This document shows, one piece after another, positions 58,039 through 64,000 of a stretch of DNA of 64,000 nucleotides (position 1 is its first letter; each line of letters opens with the position of its first letter). The translations under genes and the position numbers were made by a program. The notes below the pieces were generated by a model, which did no database searches, had not been told where the DNA came from, and saw only the letters and a program-made list of their open reading frames with translations. This stretch comes from Bactericera cockerelli (taxonomy: Eukaryota > Arthropoda > Insecta > Hemiptera > Triozidae), in contig CM044958.1 of NCBI GenBank assembly GCA_024516035.1, positions 5,598,574 through 5,662,573 of the forward strand. Reading direction: 5' to 3'.

Positions 58039-58330
58039 TTTTTTTTTTTTTTTTCTAGGGTACATGAATAAAATGCTTTATTTATTAAACAACAAACATG
58101 ATTATCAAAGTTGGTAGATAAAGTCCAGAGAGGGATTGGGAGGGAAAGTCCCAAGAACACTGGATGCATTCCCTCTTTGGATCGCCAAGGACAGGGATTG
58201 GTAGAGGAAGGTCTTGGCTTTTGGTTCTCCACTTTTCTCTTTTAATTTTTTGCCCATTTCTTCGACAAGATAAAAATGATAAAATTAACTTTTAACTGTT
58301 ATTTTACCTAGAAGGTACTTTTTTTGGTCA
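58038..58330 (-). mobile_element. 5'-truncated LINE 3' end with AATAAA and poly-A
   Basis: After the TGA on the minus strand come an AATAAA-containing UTR and an A-run (T-run at 58039-58056 on plus). It abuts the 3' end of an S1 SINE on the other strand. The 5' limit near 58330 is approximate. Confidence 0.65.
58105..58269 (-). pseudogene. C-terminal fragment of a second RLE-type LINE ORF
   Basis: The minus strand encodes LVEEMGKKLKEKSGEPKAKT, then FLYQSLSLAIQRGNASSV, then a TGA. This matches the end of the 959-aa ORF (SRLVEKSGDGRTGFYLSQRI, SLAIQRGNAAAV). It is a 5'-truncated copy of a related but different LINE. Confidence 0.8.
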
Positions 58331-58782
58331 CAGTAACCTTTCACTATGCACACTGAAATACAAACATACCTACCTATTGTATTTCCTTTGTATATTTTAT
58401 TATCTTTATTTTACCATAGTGCTGTATTTTGTGATTTTTAATAGTAACAATTTGTTCTTTTTTCTTTTTTTGTCTCATTTAATTAATATTATTAGTGAAG
58501 TAAATATAGAGCTCGGCTCATCAATACATACAGTCCGTTCTGCGGGCAGTTATCATTTTATCACTATACACTTGCTACTCGGTCATAATGTGTTCTCGTG
58601 CCTTGATTGACAGGCGTATAAACATTTCTCAATGATGTTCATAAATGAAGCACGACTGATTTCGGCCTACAAAAAGTAGACCAAGAGAATGATGGTGCGG
58701 AATAGGCCGGAAAGCATGGCAAACCAAATGGTCATATACTGGGTGTTTACTAATATTACTTGTCAAAGGATAATAAAGTCAA

Positions 58783-58830
58783 ACCTGGTCATAAGAGAAC
58801 TGGATATAAGAGAAACCTCGAAATCACCCT
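58783..58830 (+). mobile_element. Fragment of the pogo-like terminus
   Basis: aaacctggtcataagagaac followed by tggatataagagaaacc matches the end of the element at 6078. No partner end found nearby. Confidence 0.45.
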
Positions 58831-59324
58831 TTGAAGATGGCGCTGGCGTCCAACTTATAAGTGAGATTATTGTTTATTTGTGGTTTATTTATGACAATTT
58901 TATTGTTATTTCTTTGTTTTAATTTTATATATTTATTCACACGCTGAAAAAGGATTTTTTAAAAAGTTTGTATAAAAACCATTCGCATAAAAAACTATAG
59001 TAATTTAGCATATTTTATGCTAAAAAAAATCAATTTTTTCGCGTTTTATACATAATTTTAGCATAATTTACACAAAAAGAGCCGTTCGTATAAAAATGGC
59101 TTTAGCATAAAAGTTTTTTATACTAAAATTAGCTTAATTTTATACAACAGGTTTTAATGACGTCATCTCATGTATGCTAACAGTGCCACATGTATGCTAA
59201 GAGAAGCTTTTTATGCGGAACATGTATAGTGAAGTTCGTATAATTTCATGCTAACAAAATCTTAACATAAAATAACTGTTTTCTTAGGGTAGCATAAATA
59301 CTTTAGCATGAATTATATGCTAAA

Positions 59325-59420
59325 CTAGTCCAGCTCCCGCATGAATGAGTACCCGGGTTCGAACCCTGACGGGGGCAATAATTTGCAACCGTGATGGTTT
59401 GGTTACTGTTTAAGTTACTG
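59325..59420 (+). mobile_element. S6 SINE head fragment
   Basis: ccagctcccgcatgaatgag, B-box gggttcgaaccctgacgggg, then caataatttgcaac as in the 60080 copy. Confidence 0.6.
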
Positions 59421-60079
59421 ACGAGGGTTCTACATTTAGCTGGGGATACTACAATACGTATTATATTATAATGTGATATACCTTTACAAAAAATTAATCA
59501 TATAGAAACCTTGATAATATTTTCAAATGTGTTTCGCCCATGTTAAATAATCCTTAAACGTAATTCCCGGGAATATTATCTAATACCTATATTATTCTTA
59601 GCTTTTGTGTTGTAATTACTCAAACAGATTCCGTGGGAAACACATTAATATACCTTTAAACCTACCTGTTATACCTACCTGAGCGTTGCGTAGCTTATAT
59701 AAATAAATGAAATAGTGCTATGGGCTAGACTCGAGAAATGGACTCTGAAATCTATTAATATTAGGTAATAATACACAATGGAAGGATTTTAGAGGCAAAG
59801 GTTAAAGGTATATTTAACGGTGATGAGGCTTTCGGAAATTTAAAGCATATATACCTATATTATGTTATGTATAACCACACCACTCATATTGACCAACGGC
59901 GACGTATCAATTGGGTCACTAATGGAGAGAGGTCATCCTCTGTTTTTGCATGGATCGCAGGTATACGAGTGAAAGAACCTTTTTTAATGACATTTGGAAC
60001 ATTTGAACTGAACTTCGAAACACCTATGTGGAGTATAAAGTATTGTGTGTACAATTCATATACCTGATGTTAATATACG

Positions 60080-60250
60080 ACGGGACCAGCTCCCACAGCA
60101 CATGGCTCAGTGGTCTTTGCACTCGTTAGACCCGGGCTCGAATCCCGGCGGAGACAATAATTTGTCAACATGGGTCTGGATGTTTTCGGGACCCATTCAG
60201 CCTCGTAACGACAATCTATCTATGGAGGTATTGTCCATAGCGACTTGTCC
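60080..60250 (+). mobile_element. S6 SINE
   Basis: Head ccagctcccacagcacatgg ctcagtgg with B-box gggctcgaatcccggcggag and body caataatttgtcaacatggg. Confidence 0.7.
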
Positions 60251-60555
60251 TCAGCAATTACAGAAAAGATGGATTATAATTAGATTTGGATGTACTGGAA
60301 AAAATCCTACAATGCTGTAGTGAGCACCTATATGAGCACCTATATACCTACAAATTATTAGTGGCCACCTGAATTGGGGAAAAATGATCAACTCAACTTA
60401 CGGGAGTTCTGCAGCAAAAATGAATGATCTGAGAGCAAAATGTTCGAGAGTAAAATGTTATAAAAATTACCTGAATTACTAAAGACAATTGTTAAACTTT
60501 TAATTTTTCATACCAATTTCACAAAAAACCACTTTTTTGCCCAAATATTTTTCAT

Positions 60556-60780
60556 TTGTACTGTGTGTGTGTCTGTGTATGTATGTGTGTGTGTGTTTGT
60601 GTGTACTGTGTGTGTGTGTACTGTGTGTGTGTGTATGTATGTGTGTGTGTACTGTGTGTGTGTGTATGTATGTGTATGTGTGTATGTATGTGTGTGTGTG
60701 TGTGTTTGTGTGTACTGCGTGTGTGTATGTATGTGTGTGTACTGTGTGTGTGTACTGTGTGTGTGTACTGTGTGTGTGTA

Positions 60781-60818
<38 letters not shown>
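60556..60818 (+). repeat. (GT)n / GTAT / GTACT microsatellite
   Basis: A 260-bp run of gtgtgt with tatg and tact interruptions. The long ORFs across it in several frames are artefacts of the repeat. Confidence 0.97.
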
Positions 60819-60850
60819 ACGATCCTGAACATAACAGTATCGATGCACAC

Positions 60851-61395
60851 ACATAAAGTTATACAAATGAAATATTTGAAGACATAACTTCAAGCCAAAT
60901 TGGTACACCGCTCGTGCTTAACATAATCTCGGTCGCATGAACCATGCATTTTTCGTACAAAAAGGCACTTTATACTTATTTCCGCATACTTTTTATGTCA
61001 ACGCAAAATGTTTGCATAAAGTTATACATACAGGAAATTTGAAGACATAACTTCAAGCCAAATTGGTACACCGCTCGTGCTTAACATAATCTCGGTCGCA
61101 TAAACCATGCATTTTTCGTACAAAAAGGCACTTTACACCTATTTCCGCATACTTTTTATGTCAACGCAAAATGTTTGCATAAAGTTATACATACAGGAAA
61201 TTTGAAGACATAACTTCAAGCCAAATTGGTACATGGCTCATGCTTAACATAAACTTGGTGGCATGAACCATGCATTTTTCGTACAAAAAGGCACTTTATA
61301 CTTAATTCTGCATGCTTTTTATGTCAACGCAAAATGTTTGCATAGAGTTATACATACAGGAAAATTGAAGACATAACTTCAAGCCAAATTCGTAT
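60851..61395 (+). repeat. 163-bp tandem repeat, about 3.3 copies
   Basis: gaagacataacttcaagcca starts at 60878, 61041, 61204 and 61367, an exact 163-bp period. The unit contains the gcataaag and cgtacaaaaa words that also fill the flanks. Confidence 0.95.
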
Positions 61396-61746
61396 ACCTC
61401 ACAGTCTTAGCATAACTGCTATGCTAAACTATTAGCATAAACCATACGTGTTTCGCATATAAAGTAATTGTATGCTACTTTACGCATGCATTTCATGCCA
61501 ATGAGGGCTGCTCGTATAAAACTATACAAACATAAAAATAAGAGCTATAGATTCATGCTAATTTAACATGATTGACATTCTTCGTATAGACTTATGTAAA
61601 GTCTGCATAATTTTTAGCATAGAAATAGGGCGGTTTGTATGGTTTCATGCTAAGGTTTTATGTTTCCAATAAAGATAGTTGTGTTCGGTTCGATCATTTC
61701 TTTTTAAGTGTGACAAGGCAAGGTTGTATTAAATACGTTCGTAATG

Positions 61747-61824
61747 TCAGTGAGCGAATTTTTGGGAGATGATCTAGGTGAAAGAGAGGGACAGTCTACT
61801 AAAAAGTGTAAAATGAAATAGCCT
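61747..61824 (+). CDS. Short ORF just upstream of the SAMD3-like gene
   Basis: It reads MSVSEFLGDDLGEREGQSTK, then KCKMK-stop. It could be the first exon of the SAMD3-like gene (a possible donor CTAG/gtgaaa lies inside) or chance. There is nothing beyond position to support it. Confidence 0.2.
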
Positions 61825-62310
61825 AATGATAAAATTAAAACCTTGCTTGAGTTTACAGAAATTAGACATTAATTTAAATTTTACCTACCTATTCTAAAAA
61901 AATGTACCCAGTTTCTTATTGTTCACAAAGTATCTTAGTTACCTAAAATATTTAGACTTCATGAGAATACGGGACCTAATCATAGAACAGTTTCCTTTTG
62001 AACAAGAAACCTCCACCATCTGGTTCAAATTGTACCGTTCCAATGACAGCGACAATGATCTGCCTGAAGCATTTTCTTCAAAGAAAGATAAGTCTTACCG
62101 GAGCTCCACGTCCGGCTTGCTGTATGAAATCTGGCGAACTCTCAGAAATAAAGGAAAGAAGGAAGGTGTCATCGAGTTCAAGAAGCGAAGGCCAAGTCAG
62201 AACCGGGAAAACCAAGAGCAGGAGGACTCGGAGTTGAACAAAAGCATTGCAACAGACACATTCAATATCGTAGGTATGTATATACTTAAACTACAAATAG
62301 ATAACTTATG

Positions 62311-62452
62311 ACAGACCTCAGTAGCCTGATCAATAAGGCGACGGACTTGTAACCTGGAGGTCGGTGGTTCGAGTACCAGGTTAAGCATATATTTGGTAAA
62401 GCGAGTTTGGGTAGTTGTGATCAAAATAGTGATTAGTACAAATATCTTAAAA
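62311..62452 (+). mobile_element. S1 SINE in intron 1 of the SAMD3-like gene
   Basis: Full-length copy starting about 37 bases after the donor. Confidence 0.85.
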
Positions 62453-62946
62453 AAAAGGTATAAATAAAATAATTTTGTAGCTCAGATGTGGGGCTACGTG
62501 ACTTTTTTTATAACATGTGTTGTTTTGTTTTCAGAAAACACCGTAGTTCAAAACTATCTGCAATGGTTGGAGACTGCTACTCCAAGTGATTCCTTCGAGA
62601 CTATCAAACTCCGTTGGGAGGATACATCAAGGGACAGACTCCAATGTTTGCAGGCGGGCAATGAAAAATTTCAATCAATCATCCAGTACTTCAACACATA
62701 TCGTATTCTGCGGGATCCTGAAAGAGGACCTGTGTTGGTAAGTTATTTCTTTTTTGATTTTTGATATTATATGAAATTACATTTTTACAATAAGTCCTTA
62801 ATATTAACTTGAACACTGAATAGATAATTATTATTTACTGACATACGAGTAACATGCCCTAAACAACCCACACTAAGAAAATCGGTGATTTTCTTGTTAT
62901 GTGGTATAGTACTATTTTTCTCACTTTATTTTACTTTCAATTCTAT

Positions 62947-63075
62947 TTCTCTCTCTCTCTCTCTCTCTTCCTTTCTTTCTCTCTTTCTTTCGTTTATTTT
63001 TCATTTTCTATTCATTTTTTATTTATTTCGATCTCACTTCCTTTTCTCATTCTTTATCTCTTTTTCTTTCTCTTG
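62947..63075 (+). repeat. Pyrimidine-rich (CT)n tract in intron 2 of the SAMD3-like gene
   Basis: ctctctctct followed by ttcctttctttctctctttc. It lies about 50-180 bases before the exon 3 acceptor. Confidence 0.9.
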
Positions 63076-63720
63076 ACTATCAATGATAGTTGATTATTTA
63101 TCTCGTGTGTTCTTCTCTGTTCTAGATAAACATGGACTTTGACATATTGCATCCTGGAAGAACAACGTGTTTGATTGAAGGTCTTCTCCATCACAGGGAC
63201 AAGATCATCACCCTAGCAAAAGCCGTGAAGGAGAGGGCCTCGGACTGCGCAGTGTCTGCTATTGCTGCCCTACCTCACATCAGTTCCCGCCACAAAAAAG
63301 GTGAAGTGTCACTCTTGGAAACCATCAAGGTCTGAAGTTTGCGAGGGATTCATAATGCATGTGTCCAGTCCTTCTAACATTGAAACCTGCAGGGTGAGTC
63401 GGATCGAAAAATTAACTAAAATGTACAGACCTAAAATGTATGTAGGTGATTTTAAAAATCCAACCAATGTTTATTGTGTTGTGGATGACATTTTACAACC
63501 TCAAAATTCAATTGTAGCAGCTGTAGATCTTTGTTTCAAGATTTTCTTTGTAACACATTGTAATTACCCAGAAGAGAGTCAACATCTGTGGCTTATACTC
63601 CAGCTAGGTTTCTACGAAATATCCACCAAGTATGATAAGATTCATGCACCGACTACTAAACTTTTAGCTGACCTTGCATTAATGCCTAAAGCAAATAGAG
63701 CAGCCAGGGCATCTAGGTAG

Positions 63721-64000
63721 GTAATTTGTCTGCTCAAAGTAGGGGAATGTCGGGGACTAAAGGAGGTTACGTTTAATTAAATTTCCGACCATCAAAGTCT
63801 CGGTTTTACAATCCTCTTTTTGAGCTGTTAAACTTGCTCTATTTTCTGCTCTCTTCCTCCAATATTTGAAAACATTTTCTTTTTGTCTTTTCCATTTTGC
63901 CCCACCTTCCCCTACATGTGTCAGCCCCCTATACAGAGAATTTTTTTATATACTTTTTTTAGTTTAGTTTACTTGTACGTACAAATTTTGAGCTCCTTTA
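63721..64000 (+). other. 3' flank of the SAMD3-like gene
   Basis: AT-rich, with T-rich stretches and no AATAAA. No further coding sequence is visible before the window edge. Confidence 0.4.

Larger units (their letters stand above)
56155..58900. other. Intergenic sequence apart from S3, S1, MITE and LINE fragment
   Basis: Very AT-rich at 56200-56650 with repeated cgata/tatcgat words. The short ORF at 58689-58922 has no recognisable motif. Confidence 0.4.
58938..61712. mobile_element. Candidate DNA transposon built of GCATAA/TTATGC words
   Basis: 58938-59330 and 61395-61690 are full of tagcataa, tatgctaa and gtataaaa words on both strands. CACAC(GCTG)AAAAAGG at 58938 and the inverse of CACACTTAAAAAG at 61712 are possible terminal inverted repeats. 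The interior holds S6 SINE copies, a GT microsatellite and the 163-bp array. There is no transposase and no clear target duplication, so the boundaries are tentative. Confidence 0.35.
61961..63720 (+). pseudogene. SAMD3-like (sterile alpha motif domain protein 3-like) gene, frameshifted last exon
   Basis: Three exons: about 61961-62273 (ends ATC GTA G before gtatgt), 62535-62737 (after ttttcag, ends TTG before gtaagt) and 63126-63720 (after tgttctag). Junctions are in frame. Exon 1 has the PF(L)-type start and the basic YRSSTSGLLYEIWRTLRNKG segment. Exons 2-3 contain the FNTYRILRDP...INMDFDILHPG block and a C-terminal VYCVVDDILQPQNSIVAAVD, LCFKIFFV block. These match, from memory, the layout of SAMD3-like arthropod and fish proteins, whose function is poorly known. 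At 63333-63335 the frame hits TGA, while coding sense continues one frame over to 63720. The 5' start is uncertain; no SAM domain is seen. Confidence 0.6.

Noticed and set aside
60500..60908. Long overlapping ORFs in four frames (Cys/Val-rich and Thr/His-rich)
   Set aside because: They are translations of a GT-rich microsatellite.
62885..63093. Phe/Ser/Leu-rich ORFs
   Set aside because: They are pyrimidine-tract translations in intron 2 of the SAMD3-like gene.

Overview
The window is eukaryotic nuclear DNA, AT-rich, almost certainly from an arthropod and plausibly a hemipteran insect. This is inferred from spliced genes with GT-AG introns, AATAAA signals, dense tRNA- and 5S-rRNA-derived SINEs, short DNA transposons with TTAA, TA or 8-bp target duplications, an R2-like non-LTR retrotransposon, and a gene resembling the SAMD3-like proteins common in arthropod genomes. 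I see no bacterial operon, CRISPR array or virus-type gene. The species cannot be fixed from the sequence alone.

Most of the window (about 2.3-46.5 kb) lies inside one long minus-strand gene for an unidentified coiled-coil protein. Five exons are visible, at 46352-46456, 16410-16562, 15809-15880, 5118-5243 and 2310-2534. All are whole-codon, phase-0 exons with good splice sites, together 227 codons. Neither the first nor the last exon is in view. Its introns hold a small complete three-exon plus-strand gene of unknown function (12616-15287, 210 aa), an intact RLE-type LINE ORF (36966-39845), a frameshifted coding remnant (40234-40634), and dozens of nested SINEs and MITEs. The last visible intron carries a 1.75-kb array of about 18 extra copies of the 3' splice site plus the start of the 2310-2534 exon.

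From 47 to 53 kb there are two adjacent DNA transposons with very long terminal inverted repeats. One (47987-50150) has a TA or TATA target duplication. The other (50663-53092) is hAT-like, has an 8-bp duplication, carries a broken transposon protein, and sits inside a SINE. From 53 to 58.5 kb there are scattered MITEs and SINEs and the 3' end of a second RLE-type LINE. From 58.9 to 61.7 kb lies an odd region built from GCATAA/TTATGC words, with a GT-rich microsatellite and a 163-bp tandem repeat. From about 61.96 kb to the right edge is a plus-strand SAMD3-like gene in three exons; its last exon has a frameshift at about 63333.

Another large structure is an imperfect palindrome from 22.6 to 27.4 kb. 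Both arms carry the same SINE at the same place, so the inverted duplication happened after that SINE inserted. Nested insertions give a relative chronology: S8 into S2, S2 into S1, S9 into S1, S2 into the 5S-SINE, S4 and a TTAA MITE into MITE-A, and the hAT element into S8.
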